The translations under genes were made by a program, and so were the position numbers. From positions 1,318,501-1,382,500 of the forward strand of contig NW_024401802.1 of the NCBI RefSeq assembly GCF_016859285.1: a stretch of 64,000 nt of DNA. Reading direction: 5' to 3'. A model generated the notes under the pieces. It made no database searches, was not told the origin of the DNA, and saw nothing but the letters and a program-made list of their open reading frames with translations. The stretch is from Xiphias gladius. Lineage: Eukaryota; Chordata; Actinopteri; Istiophoriformes; Xiphiidae. This document shows positions 1-12,636 of this stretch, piece by piece; position 1 is the stretch's first letter, and every line of letters begins with the position of its first letter.

Positions 1-2159
1 GAGACATTCAGGGTTGGTTTGAGTCTGCACATAGAAGTCACTGACAGTAAGAAAGATGCAGTATATCACTAGTTATCCTTTCATTTGATGGCAGTTGGAG
101 TTAAGTGACCATTGCACCCAAATATTGTGAAATGCATGCTGGGATACTTGTCTACCCCACGTTCACACATAGAAGTAAGTACCCAGAGCATCCTGGATAA
201 AAATTGAAGCATTCTTATCTAAATATGATTTATTACATTATAACGGATGTCCACGAGAATACAAGAACAGACAAGAACAGAGATTATCACAGAAAACACT
301 CATGTCAGACTACTTATTATACAACTTTATTGTGAGCAGATTTGGCTGCAAAGATACTGAGGGAGAAAAAATGATATAAGTAATCCAATGCAAACATAAA
401 TATTTAAGAGACTAAAGAAAGCAGAAACACTGTTTGAGTGTTGAACTTGAAAGAAAGACATTTTGTCACATATCATACAGTTTTTCAGTTTCAGGATATC
501 CGCACTAACTAAAAGTGGCCTTGAATCCATCAAAGCTGGTGGAAAATGTACAAACTTTCACAGTCTTTGAAACAATCATTCCCCTTGTCTAACCTCACAC
601 ATGTATCATTTAAAACAATATATTTACTTATTTTTGAAAAAGGTTCTTCATATAATTCCAAAATATTTTTCAATAGGTGCAGTTCCAGAGGTTGTACGTT
701 ACTGGGATATTTTGTGAAAAACAGCTCCATCTTCTGGTAGTAAGGTCTCATTATTTAACCTTTTTCATATTGGTTCTTTCAATGATGTCTTGGGCCTATT
801 GTAAAAGAAAAGACAGGACAGGCCAGATAACACATTGCCCTGCTGTGTTATTAATATTTCCTTTGGGCGCTCCTCTTGACTTATAAAACTGCAAGACACT
901 CCCACTCTGTGTATCATCTGTCCATTTAATTATTTAATGCAATCTGGAAAACAAAAAAAATAAAAAGAACGAGTCAGAATTTGTTTTTTTGTTTTTGTAG
1001 TCCTTAAAAAGGAAAATGACTGTGTGCTTTCATATTTTATTTTGAAGTTGATCATCAAATAAACAAAAAACCAAAACCTGTTTTGTTATTTAGTGTTGTA
1101 CTTTGTTTCTCTCGTCTGCTATATCCAGCCTGAAGTGCAGCATGCACACTCCTCGCAGGAACACACAAAATCAAAGGAAACATTTTCAAAGCATTTTTGA
1201 AAGTGAAGACTGTTATATTTTAAGAGATTTGAAAAAAATGTAGGAAAAATGCTGTCAGTCAGTGTCAGGTTTATGATTGATGGAAGACAGATTGCAGGAT
1301 AATGAGTGACCAAGTGCATTATCAGACTCAAATACATAGTGTTTGCTACATCTAAAAATGTGCAAGGATCTTCATTTAGACCCCTTTTAGATGAAATCTT
1401 TTATTGTCCTCAGTAATGTGTTTAGTCAGTTATCTTGTGATGCACTATAAAGGAGATTTGCCTAATATGTAGTTTTTAAAAGGTGAATAGTTTATGAGGA
1501 GAAAATAATGCTCATGTTTCCCTAATAAACTCTTTGATTTAACATGTTCATGTAATAAAGCAACATCTAGCAGCCATGGTAATCACAGCCGCTTCATTTG
1601 TAATTTAGTAACAGTAAGATCATTATTACAGGATTTAAGGTGAGAGAGTAGAGTGGCCAACGCTGGATGTCTTTCCAAAACGCAGCCTCTCAACTGTCTA
1701 TTAATGACACCCAGAGTCCCTCATCACATCATTAAAATGACCTCAGTACTTGTCATCCTCACCCTCATCAGTGGTGGATCGGATCAAACAGGCAGCATCG
1801 TGATCACATATAGATCCACAGTAGAGGGGTCTATGTAAATTGCACAGGGTAATTGTTGTGTTTGTTTGGGGATTAAGCTAACATCTGAGCTGCAACCATG
1901 TGACATGGCTCAGCAGTTTGGTTGGGATTCCTCATCTGAAGGCACTGTTTTTGGAGGCCATACAGCTGAAAATCTTCCAGAAGATGACCCATTCAGACAG
2001 ATCAGCTTTGACACAGACTGGATTCAGTACTGATGTCTGCAGGTACAATAACAAGGCAACTTTGTAATTCGGCTTACTGAAATCCACAAACAGACTTGGA
2101 GAACTTGATCTTCTCCAAGCCTTAAAGAAATATTGCTTTTATAATTTCATAACAGTATC
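1..2159. other. Gene-free stretch, nothing recognised
   Basis: This AT-rich stretch holds only short open frames without family motifs, plausible exon structure or compositional signal. I see no terminal inverted repeats, no retroelement motif and no tRNA-like boxes. It may be intergenic or intronic DNA of a neighbouring gene. Confidence 0.5.
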
Positions 2160-2830
2160 AGTCATCCAGTGTAGGAAAACATCTAAATATGTTGTTCTTC
2201 ATCCTCAGTCTGGCAACCAAACTGAAGGAAGAGAAGTATTTTATCTTGTAGAAGTGGTTTGAGATTCACCACTCATCGCATCTTTTACAGCATGCAATGA
2301 ATGACAGTCTCTCTCTTCTTGCCTCTAGAGGAGCTATAATGGATGTTTTTAAATGTGACAATATGAAAATAGTGTGAGAATGTGAATGTTGTCTGTGGTA
2401 GTGATAAACCTACAGAGAATTATCAGCTGAATCTGGAGCTCCCGTTACTATTTAGAGCTTTATAGGGAGTTTCAGCTCATGGTTTATGTGTCCGGACCAC
2501 AACCTGTTTTGGTTCCCTGTCACCACTCTGTGTTCCACTGTGTTTTCAGCCGCAGCACGCGGCTGTTTTCAGAGAAAACGCAGTAAAAAGCCACTGTACG
2601 CTACCTGCTCGGCAGCGGACAGACACAATTAGACACCAGCTGGTGAACGTGGTGGAGCATTTAGCAGCTAAAGAGCGAGATATTTCCCTTAGGGGTTGGT
2701 ACAGACCAAAAACTGAGACAAAAGAGAGTGAATACTGGACTTAAATTCATCAGGCAGATACAAACACCTTTCCAAATGAATGGTTATTTTGCTACTGCTG
2801 GATGTGTGAATAAGTAACTGTTTGATAACA
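2160..2830. repeat. Dispersed non-coding repeat, unclassified
   Basis: The segment around 2590-2700 (TGGTGAACGTGGTGGAGC, then an ATTTAGCAGCTAAAGAG stretch) recurs in diverged form at 49650-49745, where an equivalent tract about a GGTGAACATAGTGGAGC core is present. I recognise the wording of this segment from introns and flanks of percomorph fish genes, so it is probably an interspersed repeat of unknown class. No coding capacity is visible. The limits are approximate because only the second copy in this window could be used for comparison. Confidence 0.5.
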
Positions 2831-3520
2831 AGTTCTTCTTCAAGTTATTGCAGGTTAGCCCAAAAGTGACACTTCCTTGTGGAAAAGCCCATTTAGAACA
2901 TCATTGTATTTTATGGAATGGTGATCCTATTTTTCTGTGACAAATTATCTTATCAAATAACATTTGTAGACAGATCCTGAAAAGCATAACAAGAATTGGA
3001 CACCAAACATATTTTGTACAATTTTTTCTGTCACTGTTCTCTACAGAACAGAAAACATAATATATTTATTGTTTAGATTTGACTTGACACGCATTGTACA
3101 GCCACATTTAAAAATCCTTTTGAATTGTACTGTTATTGGAGGTCGCTAAATTCCATTCATACATACTTCAGAAATCAGACCAAAACACAGTTGTGTCATT
3201 AACTAATGATGAAATACTCATATTTGAAACCAAATCAATAGCATGGTGTCCAAAACTTGGTCAACCTTTACTATTCCATGTGCTCTTGACTCCAATAAAC
3301 ATTGAGGTGAGTAGTGAGGATGAAATGCAGTCTGTCTAACATGTTAATCTGATATACCAGATATAGTAGGGTCATTGTGGCTAATACAGGGTTAATACTT
3401 GGGGTACTAAGAAAGTACAGTGGCCTCAGAAAGTTTTCAAACACCTTCATTTTTACATTTTATTGTGTTGTAGATTTAATTAAATAAAGGGACAAAATTG
3501 CCATTTTCCCTCTCAGTCTA

Positions 3521-4691
3521 CACCGATCAGCCACAACAGTTAAACCATCTGCCTAAAATTGTTTAGGGCCCCCTCGCCCACCTAAAACAGCTCTGAGCCA
3601 TCAAGGCATGGACTCCACAACACCTCTGGAGGTGTCCTGTGGTATCAGGCACCAAGACGTTAGCAACAGATCCTTTAAGTACTGTAAATTGCAAGGTGGG
3701 GCCTCCATGGATCAGACTTGTTTTTCCAGCACATCCCATAGATGCTCAATCGGATTGCGATCTGGGGACTTTGGAGGCCAAGGGAACACCTCAAACTCTT
3801 TGACAAGCTCCTAAAACAATTCCTAAACAATTTTTGTAGTGTGACAGGGTGCGTTATCCTGCTGAAAGAGGACAGTGCCACTGTTGCCATGAAGGGGTGC
3901 ATTTGGTCTGCAACAATGTTTAGGTAGTTGGTACATGTCAAAGTAACATCCACATGAATTTCAGGACCTAAGGTTTCCTAGCAGAGTATCACACTGCCTC
4001 CGCCAGCTTGCTTTCTTCCCATAGTGCAACCCTCTGCCATAGGCCCGCAGGTAAGTGATGCACACAGACCCGGCCATCCATATGATGTAAAAGAAAACGT
4101 GATTCAACAGACAAGGCAACTTCTTCCAGTTCTTCATGGTCTAGTTCTGACAATCACACGCCCATTTTGAACGCTTACAGCAGCGGACAGGGGGCAGCAT
4201 GGGCACACTGGCCAGTCTTTGGCGACGCAGTCCTGTACACAGCAAGCTGCGATGCACTGTTTGTTCTTATACCTGTGTACCATAGGCAGCATTAACTTTT
4301 TCAACAATTTGTGCTACAGTAGCTGTTCTGTGGGATCTGAACAGACAGGCTAGGCTTTGCTCCCCATGCATATCGATGACCCTTGGGCACCCATGACCCT
4401 GTGACTGGTTCGCTGAATGTCTTTCCATGGACCATTTTTGGTAGGTACTGATCACGGCATACTGGAAACACCCCACAAGACCTACCGTTTCGAAGATGTT
4501 CTGATCCAGTTATCTAGCCATCACAATTATCACAGTCACTCAGATCATTGTATTGCTTCTGACACATCAACTTCAGGAACAGACTGGTCACTGGCTTCCT
4601 AATATATCCCACCCCTCGACAGGTGCCCTTATAACAAGATAATGTTATTCACTTCACCTGTTAGTGCTTTGAAGGTTGTGGCTGATTGATG
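3521..4691 (-). mobile_element. Tc1/mariner-like transposon (about 1.17 kb), nested
   Basis: The element begins CACCGATCAGCCACAACA and ends with the inverted form (CATCAATCAGCCACAACC when read on the minus strand). TA dinucleotides flank both sides, the standard Tc1/mariner target duplication. Length and terminal structure fit a Tc1-like element with very short TIRs. It carries a decayed transposase on the minus strand and lies inside another Tc1-like element, so it is the younger of the two. Confidence 0.85.
3570..4590 (-). pseudogene. Tc1-like DD34E transposase, degenerate
   Basis: On the minus strand the N-terminal helix-turn-helix part is readable (4267-4476), including YQKWSMERHSANQSQGHGCP, a Tc1-family linker between the paired-like DNA-binding subdomains. 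The C-terminal half is spread over frames across about 3,600-4,150; it includes TNYLNIVADQMHPFMATV in the strand 3,675-3,953. Frameshifts and stops break the frame repeatedly, and a piece carrying the catalytic region appears shortened relative to the family length of about 340 residues. The product would have cut and joined transposon ends in the nucleus; this copy cannot encode it. Confidence 0.8.
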
Positions 4692-4999
4692 TACACTCAA
4701 TAACCCATAATGACAAAGTGAAAATCATGTTTTTAGAAATTTTCGAAATGTATTAAAAATCAAAAACTGTACTTTGGAGATTCCCCATTGGCAGCAATTA
4801 CAGCTTCAAGTCTTCTTGGGTAACTCTCTACAAGCTTTACACACCTGGATGTGGGCAGTTGATTCCATTCTTTCTAGCAGATCCTCTCAAGCTCCGTCAG
4901 ATTGGATGGGAACCATCTGTGAACTGCCATCTTCAGGTCCCTCCACAGATATGCTATGAGGTTTAAATCTGGGCTTTGGCAGGGCTATGGAAACAAAAT

Positions 5000-7900
5000 A
5001 GGGTCAAACGTATTGTAGTTGTGTATTCAAATGTGTGAATGTGTTAAAATGTTTTGATCAAATGAATTCAAATGTTTGAATGTGTAAAAAATATCTGATT
5101 AAAAACATTTAATTTGTTCATGACATTTTGTGAAAAAATGAAAAAGATTTGCAAAAATGATTTCCAATGTGTGAGTGCACGAAAAAGATTTGCACAAAGG
5201 TTTGCAGTTACAAATCTATCTGTCTGTGGGTGAAAAAAGTTCACACAAAACTCAACTGTAAGTGTGAATCCCAAGTTTACAGCTACAAAATAAATCCACA
5301 AGTACAATTTAAATATACGGATACAAGTGCTTTTGTTTCACATTTGACACTGCCTTCCTAGGCAATGGGGATACTCAGATTAACATATAATTTTGCTATC
5401 CAATCACGAAGCCAGGGGGCGAGCCTTCTTTGCTGTGAGTCTGTGACTGCAACCAATTCTTACACACCGTATTACTGTTCGTTATTGGTCTGTGTACGAA
5501 GTATAATTTATCTGAGATGGTTCATTTCGTATATAGGATAGTGTGTCTTTGCGCTCTTTTGGGTGTTTTTCCTTTGACCCCTTTCACATTCACGTAATTG
5601 TAAATGCATAAAGACACTAGCTAGTTCATAGCAAAATGGCTAGTTGTGCAGAAACAGTATAAACGCGTTGTCACGGCTCTTGCTGTTTTCTACTAAGTGA
5701 TACATTGTAACTTTTAGAACGACACTTCGCTCATTTTTCTCTTACACGCTTTGGAGATTAAACTATATAAAAAAGAATCAGAGGAGGCGGAACCGGCCCC
5801 TGGTGTTCAAAGTTAACGCACTGAGTCACTGCTCCTCAGAGAGACACTTAGCGGTTAGTGAGTTGATTTGAAGTTATCTGTTTGTTTGTGCTCTTGTGTG
5901 CCTGGCGTCATAGGGTTTTCCTCGCCAAACAAACAGCATTTAGCTAGTTTTCCTGTACAAATGTATTGACTGACTGATAGCTAGCTACAGCAGATAGCCC
6001 CGATTTGGTTGACAGGCAAATTTGGTAGTGTCGGCGTGTTCTTTGATTTGACAGAGGACTGACTCAAAATTACGTTTAACCTTTTATTTCAAATTGTATC
6101 ATTAAAAATAGCTTGCAACCAATCGCCCAGAAAAAAAAAAAGGAAAAAGGGACAGCTGCTGTCAAAGCCATCACTCTGCAGCTGTGCCTTATGTCGGCGT
6201 GTTACACAATAATATCATATTGAATATGAATGTGATTGGTGGACTATAGTTGGGGAGGAGCCGTTGTTTAGACTTAGCTCTCCCTAGTAGGTGCACAGGC
6301 TGGTCCCAGCCTCTTGGCACCCTACCACATCCAATCCCGGGAGACAGCGCCCTGTAAGGGAATAAGCCCTGCCTCTTTGTTTACTTCCTGGTTCTGACTC
6401 TTGACTAACTGAGCTGTTTCTTCCCAACGGGCGGGGAGTGCTGTACTGCCAACTGCGTTCAAGGCCGCGCCTATCAGCAAACTCTTAAGTGTTTTATCTT
6501 CTGCGAGGGAGTGTGGGATATGAGTGCAAACTGAGAACAATGCATTCTTTCTGTTACAGGTCAGTACTATCACCGGGTTAACTCTTCACACCGTGGAGCT
6601 AATGCTTAAAACCTTCCCATTGCATGTAACAGACTACTCTTATAATATGAACTTCACTTTAACAATGTGCAACAAACAGTATAAAAATAGTGAGTAATTA
6701 CATTCTTAAAACGAACGATGTTTAACAAACAGTATAAAAATAGAAAGTGAAACACACTTTATAGAAAAATATATTCAGTGATTGCTACCTTAAAATATTG
6801 CAACCCAACAGTAGCTAACTGTTGTAGTTAACTTAGCAAACAAACAGCTGTATGCTAACATTACTCATTTATTATTGCTGTCAGCTCTTCTGCAGCGCAG
6901 TGGATATTCACCAACATTCAGTGAGGCTGTGTGAAATGTCTATATTTACAGTAGAAGTTAGTCAACCGAGTCATTACAATCACAGTTGTAATGGCTGCAC
7001 TGACTTTGACATGTATTTTTATTTAATAAGCACTAGTGTGGTCTTTATGTTCATCAGTGTGTATGTTTCCAGCATTGTGTGCGAGGATGTAGACTATTCA
7101 GACCAAAGAAATGTTTTGATTATTTCAATACATGTCCTGTGCCCCTGGTTGATTCTTGTAGGTCCTCCATGGGTACTGAGGCTACCTACTGTATGACTGC
7201 ACCTGGCTAACTTGGAGAGAGCCAGGCTGACACTGGCAGCAGGTTAGCTGACATACAGTACAGTGTGTAATTTTTACAGTAAGATGTTAGTTATTTTGGC
7301 TCTGTGGTAGAGCTTATTTGATTTGAAATGAAACAATGACTGAACACTGACTGGGCTTTCAGCAGTTTGTGTTCACATTCATAATGGGTGAACAGTGAAG
7401 CAACTGTAGCCTCCTTTTTTTTTTTACATATTCTGCCAATTTTAGGACAACGCAGGAAGATTACGGTCTTAAACGTACAGCCAATGCAGCCAGGAAGTTT
7501 TTTTATGGCCCAGCAGTGAGATGGTCTTGACCAGCAAAGTCAGTCACCAGACCTCAGTACAGTTGAGCAAGTATGTCACCCAGTGTACTAAAGCACAGAT
7601 CGGTTACCGCAAAAAACAAAATAAAAATAAAATAAAAAAACAAAGAAAGTTTGACTGTCAAAATTGTTTTAGTTTTAGCAGTGTCCAGTACACTTCCCTT
7701 TTTAAATCTTTGCTGATTAAAAGTTAACATTACATGTGCAGCTCTATTTGGAATAGATAATACGTTAAGGGTTTTTAATTGAGTTTTACCTGTATGTTTT
7801 CCAGGTCTTCTTGCTCACACCACCACACACAGGCCCCTACTCCTTGTTCATCTGTCAGACGCTAGCAAGATGTATCAGCGCTCAGAGGTGTGTGTGTCCT

Positions 7901-9352
7901 AACACTGAAGTTACCACCTTACCTAGACATTTGTTTTGAACCTCACAGAATTTACTTTCATTGCAAAGGACCAGATCATAGGGCTTGAAAGGCAGCAGGG
8001 ATGACTACTTTGGATGGAGTGTCACTCATCTCGGGCCGTGTGTTGGGGTCTCAATACACAGAGTACCTGACTGTACCTACCAAGAGACAGCCGGCCCCTG
8101 AATTTGTCTTTCTCAAAGAAACATGGTTTGCTCATGAGTGCAAAGGGCTAAGACATAAAGTGTGCTTGGAATTTACCTTCCAAATTGTAAATGAAAAATT
8201 AACAATAAATTATTGTAGAATTTGTATGAATCAATGATGGCAGCAATCCAGAGAGGTCCCATCTGTTAACATTCAATGTACAAATGTATTAATTCTTTCT
8301 CTTGTTTTTTCTCATAACATCTACCTCATTCAAAAATAAATATAAGCAATATTCTGTTTTGTTGAAATTGTCATTCACAAATGTAAACAATGTGTATGTA
8401 ATTCATGATCGAGTATATTGATTCAGTTGGAGATTTAAAACTGTATTTTAATTTGCTGGATGATTAAAATGGTTTGTGTCCAGTGCACACATTAAATATG
8501 TGTAGTAGCTCGTACTGGGCCCATAAATGTATTAATTCTTAATCATAAATTTGTTGGATTGTTTTGTATTAATCAGAAAGAGGATACACTATGTGGCCAA
8601 ATTCTGTAGGGAAAAGAATGTAGCAATTCATAAAATAAAATTAATTATGTTTTTGTATTGTACCATTCCCCCGCTATTGTTGGAGACTAAATGTTAGCCT
8701 TTTAAAAAGTTAAAAGGGGGTTATAAATACCTGTTAATGTAAAGAAATTAGTTTTTTTTCCCCTTAAAATCAAATAAAGGATGTGTATGGATTGTTATGA
8801 ATCAGGGGTGTTAATTAAATTAATTAAACCTTCACAGTAAGTAGGCAAATTATTTACTGAAACTTGGAATTTTTACAGAGTAAAAAGGATTAACTCAAGA
8901 CACTTTGAAACTGTCTTGTGAAGGAAGTGTTGGTAATCAATTTACCAGTGATTCAATGTTTCAGTTGGAGTCAAGTCTTCTGAACACACCACATGAAATA
9001 TGTCTTCACTAATAATATTTTTATAGTGTTGTCATAGTGAGGTTAGTAGCCAAGCTTCCATCAAACACAGGTGTTGTATATTAATACAACTCAATGGAAA
9101 TTAACAGAGATAAGATTTAAGTAATTAAATGTATTACAATAAGTGATAAGATGCAAGGAATCTGGTGTTATTGTGATCCCAATTTATAGCAGAAATGCAA
9201 CCAGTTGTGGGTATCAGTACAGGTCAGTGGGGTTAGGACAGACAGGGCATAAATGAAACAATAAAATCCACCGCGATATGTAGTATTTAGTATTATAATC
9301 ACACAACGGATTTGTAAAAAAGAAAAAAAGATAAAGTGATATACAGTATATG
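5000..9352. other. Long stretch without a supported gene; weak promoter-like site
   Basis: No recognised family is present. A TATA-like CTATATAAAA lies at about 5762-5771, followed by a GC-richer tract (5780-5900), and CCAAT-like sequences occur near 6118. A 114-codon open frame at 6852-7196 contains one hydrophobic segment but no family motif, and a 78-codon frame at 8001-8237 overlaps an AATAAA. These could mark an unannotated transcript or an old LTR, but neither is supported. Short direct repeats (ACAAACAGTATAAAAATAG at about 6670 and 6726; GTCGGCGTGTT at about 6030 and 6193) are visible. Confidence 0.35.
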
Positions 9353-9354
9353 TA

Positions 9355-10564
9355 CAGTGCATTCAGAAAGAATTCACACCTCTTCAGAGCCTTATGCTGA
9401 AATCGTTTAAATTCATTTTTTTGCAACTTTATTCAAAGGGAAATTGAGAAATATCACATTGACATAAATATTCAAACCCTTTGCTATTACACTTAAAATT
9501 TAGCTCTGTTGCTTCCCATTTCACTTGATCATCTTTGAGATGTTGCTACACCTTGGAACACCCAGGACCCAGAGCTGGCAGCCCAGCCAAACTAACCAAT
9601 CGGGGGAGAAGACCCTTGGTAAGAGAGGTAACCAAGAAGGTGATGGTCACTGGTTGAGCTCCAGAGATCCCGTGTGAAGATTGGACAAGGACAACCACCA
9701 CATCCACCCATCTGGGCTTTATGGCAGAGTGGCCAGACGGAACCCTCTCCTCAGCAAAAGACACATAAAACCCTGCTTGGAGTTGGCAAAAAAGTACCTA
9801 AACGACTCTCAGACTGTGAGAAACAAAGAAAGTTTGCTCTGATGGATCCAAGATTGAATTGTTTGGCCTTAATTCTAAGTGTAATGTCTGGGGGAAACCA
9901 GGCACAATTCATCACCTGCCCATTCCTGCATGGTGGTGGCTGCATCATTCTCTGGGAGTGTTTTTCAGGGATAGGGAGAATGGTCAGGGTTGAGGGAAAG
10001 CTGAAGACAGCAAAGTACAAAATATCCTTAATGAAAACCTTGTCCAGAGCGCTCAGGACCTGGAAGGTTCACCTTCCAACAGGACAATGACCCCTAAACA
10101 CAGACACAAGACAATGCAGGAGTGGCATTCAATCTGCAAATGTTCTTGAGTGGCCCAGCCAGAGACCAGACTTAAACCCAATCAAACATCTCTGGATTGA
10201 CCTGAAAATGGCTGTCCGCTGACGGTCCACATCACCTGACAGAGCTTGAGTGGATCTGCAGAGAAGATTAGCAAAAAATCCCCATATACAAGTATGCAAA
10301 GCTTGTTGCTTCACATCCAAGAAGACTCAAGGCTATAATCGCTGCAAAAGGTGCTTCAACTAAGTACTGAGCAAAGGTTCTGAATATTTATGTCTTTTTT
10401 ATAAATTTGCAAAAATTTATAAAATTCTGTTTTCACTTTGTCATGATGGGGTACTGAATGTAGATTGATGAGGGGGAAAAATGAATTTAAATAATTTTAG
10501 CATATGGCTTCAACATAACAAAATGTGAAAAAAGGAAGGGGTCTGAACGCTTCTTAACGCACTG
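9355..10564 (+). mobile_element. Tc1/mariner-like transposon, about 1.21 kb
   Basis: The element has terminal inverted repeats: the left end CAGTGCATTCAGAAAGAATT matches the right end read in reverse (CAGTGCGTTAAGAAGCGTT). A TA lies outside both ends (9353-9354 and 10565-10566). Its length is that of a complete Tc1-like element of the kind abundant in fish. The internal plus-strand transposase is broken, so the element is full length but not autonomous. Confidence 0.9.
9540..10366 (+). pseudogene. Tc1-like transposase, frameshifted
   Basis: Fragments in different plus-strand frames follow the usual Tc1 order. An HTH/linker part runs from about 9560-9700. The middle part in the frame of 9674-10090 contains HGGGCIILWECFS, equivalent to the GGGSVMLWGCFS tract before the second catalytic aspartate. 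C-terminal codons near 10140-10365 contain the SPDLNPIxxLW-like region and end in the AAKGASTKY-type terminus. Stops and frameshifts divide it. By homology it encoded a DD34E DNA transposase. Confidence 0.8.
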
Positions 10565-10566
10565 TA

Positions 10567-11225
10567 TATAACATTTAAATGTATACGTAACCATGGGAAA
10601 CAACAAGGAAAATGCCTTGTGTTTAGCTCCTTCCTGTTGATCATAGGGACGAGGAAATTAGATAAATTGAGAAATGTTGATTAGAAAACAAGGAATGTTT
10701 GTTACACTTGAAGCACACTGTATAATTTATGATACATTTAATAAACTGAGATCTGCATGTTAGAGTTGCTTTCTAAAATGGTAATCAAGCTCCATTAGGA
10801 AAGTACTGAACCAGAATTCTCTGATAAGTAAACATGGATCTAAAACCCAGATACGGGTAAGCAGGTCTAAACTAGGGCTGCTTTATCTTGTTTCATTAAC
10901 TGTAAACTACATATTGCCAGCATTAGCCCTCCACCAGCCCTCTATCTTACCGTGAGGAATCTTGAAGAATCAGAGTTTGCTTGTATTTGTTATTTACTTC
11001 ATAACATACTGACATCATACATAAAACGTGAATGAGTAATCATGTACATATGTACTAAGTATTACCATTCGGTGATGCTGTATCCATGACAGTGCAACCA
11101 AGATACAGGATTATACAAAACAAATCACAGTTTCAGGAACAACATTAAGCTTTACATTGATCAAAGTTTTGAAATTACGTTTACTTATTAAAACTCTCCA
11201 AATTTTATACCATTATGTCAGGACA
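10567..11225. other. Gene-free spacer between two Tc1 elements
   Basis: AT-rich sequence with no open frame of note, no TIRs and no recognised repeat. It separates two unrelated Tc1-like insertions. Confidence 0.5.
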
Positions 11226-12634
11226 CAGTGGCATGAAAAAGTTCTGGTCAAAAGTTGTGTTACTGTGAATAGTTAAGTGAGTAGAAGATGAACTGATCTC
11301 CAAAAGGTATAAAATAAGGTTGAGACATTATTTTCAATATTTTAAGCAAGATTAGTGTATTATATTTGTTTTGTACAATTTTAGACTGAAAAAAGGAAGG
11401 AGCACCATGCAAACGTTTGGGCACCCCAAGAGATTTGGGCTCTCAGATATTAATTAGCTTGTTAGGGCTATGGCTTGTTCACAGTCATCCTTAGGAAAGG
11501 CCAAGTGATGCAGCTTTGAAAGCTTTATTATTATTCTGAGTCCTCAAATCTTTGCCCAACAATCATGGACTCCTCTAAGCAGTTTGCCAAGCACTCTGAA
11601 AATTATAATAACTGATGCCTAAAGCATTTTCACGTAGGTGTTTCCTCAGTTCATCATAATTAAGAAATGGCTGGAGGTCAGGTCGAGGTCTGTAAGACCA
11701 ACAAAACTTTCCAAGAGAACTGCATGAGTGGTTGTGCTAAGTTCTACTGTGCAGCAACACCTGCACAAATATGACCTTCATGGAAGAGTCATCAGAAGAA
11801 AACCTTTACTGCATCCTCATCACAAAATTCAGCATCAGAAGTTTGCAAAGGATCATCTCAACAAGCCTGATGCATTTTGGAAACAAGTTCAGTGGACTGA
11901 TGAAGTTAAAATAAAACTATCTGGCTACAATGAGCAAAGGTATGTTTGGAGAAAAAGGGTGCAGAATTTCATGAAAAGAACATCTGTCCAACTCTTAAGC
12001 AAAGGGGAACACTTCGTCGTTAGAGGGAAGAATGGATTCTATTAAATACCAGCAAAATCTAGGAGAAAACATTACACCATCTGCAAAAAAATATGAAAAT
12101 AAAATGAAAAGTTACAGGATAATGATCCTAATCACACCTCAAAACCCACTTTGGACTACTTCAAGAGGTGCAAGCTGAAGGTTTTGTCATGGCCCTCACA
12201 GTCCCCCGACCTAAACATCATCAATAATCTGTGGATAGACCTTGAAAGAGTAGCGCATTTCAGAGAGCCCAAGAATCTCACAGAACTGGAAGTGTTTTGC
12301 AAAGAAGAATGGGCAAAAATCCCCCAAACAAGAACTGAAAGACTCTTAGCTGGCTACAAAAAACATTTAAAAGCTGTGAAACCTGCCAAAGGGGGTGTTA
12401 CTAAGTACTGACCGTGCAGGGTGCCCAAACTTTTGTTTTGGTCCCTTTTCCTTCTTTGTTATTTTGAAACTGTAAAGATGGAAATAAAAAAAGTAATCTT
12501 GATTAAAATATTTTTTTAAAATGTGTCATTTTTAACTTAATGTCTTTTTGGAAATCAGGTCATCTTCTACTTGCTTAGCTATTCACAGAAACAGAAATTT
12601 TGACCAGGGGTGCCCAAAGTTTTTCATGCCGCTG
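11226..12634 (+). mobile_element. Tc1/mariner-like transposon with long TIRs, about 1.41 kb
   Basis: The left end CAGTGGCATGAAAAAGTTCT and the right end (minus strand CAGCGGCATGAAAAACTTTG) are inverted repeats. The similarity continues for about 80-90 bp and includes a GTGAATAG and a GTAGAAGATGA block in both arms. A TA follows the right end (12635-12636); the left flank reads CA, suggesting a mutated TA. The plus strand encodes a transposase relic. The long TIRs and overall length place it in a different Tc1 subfamily from the element at 9355. Confidence 0.88.
11640..12411 (+). pseudogene. Tc1-like transposase, catalytic Glu replaced
   Basis: The frame 11728-12045 carries the catalytic-domain start with FWKQVQWTDEVKIKLSG, containing the first Asp (WTDE). 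The frame 12151-12411 carries the last catalytic block SPDLNIINNLWIDLE and the family C-terminus KPAKGGVTKY. The expected motif is PIENLW; here the Glu position reads Asn, so the DDE triad is incomplete. The region between the two frames is also frameshifted. By family, the enzyme performed cut-and-paste transposition; this copy is dead. Confidence 0.85.
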
Positions 12635-12636
12635 TA

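Larger units (their letters stand above)
3418..4985. mobile_element. Tc1/mariner-like element, 3' truncated, split by another Tc1
   Basis: The left end begins with CAGTGGCCTCAGAAAG just after a TA (3416-3417), as expected of a Tc1-type terminus. The body resumes at 4694 with CAATAACCCATAATGACAAAGTG, followed by GCAGCAATTACAGCTTCAAG, a tract typical of the antisense strand of fish Tc1-like elements. The right part loses similarity near 4985 at a stretch resembling the one at 22,460-22,500 and 26,690-26,740. There is no usable reading frame left. A second Tc1-like element interrupts it between TA dinucleotides at 3519-3520 and 4692-4693. Confidence 0.7.

Noticed and set aside
6852..7196. 114-codon frame with a hydrophobic segment
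   Set aside because: Single frame without family motif, splice support or composition differing from its surroundings.
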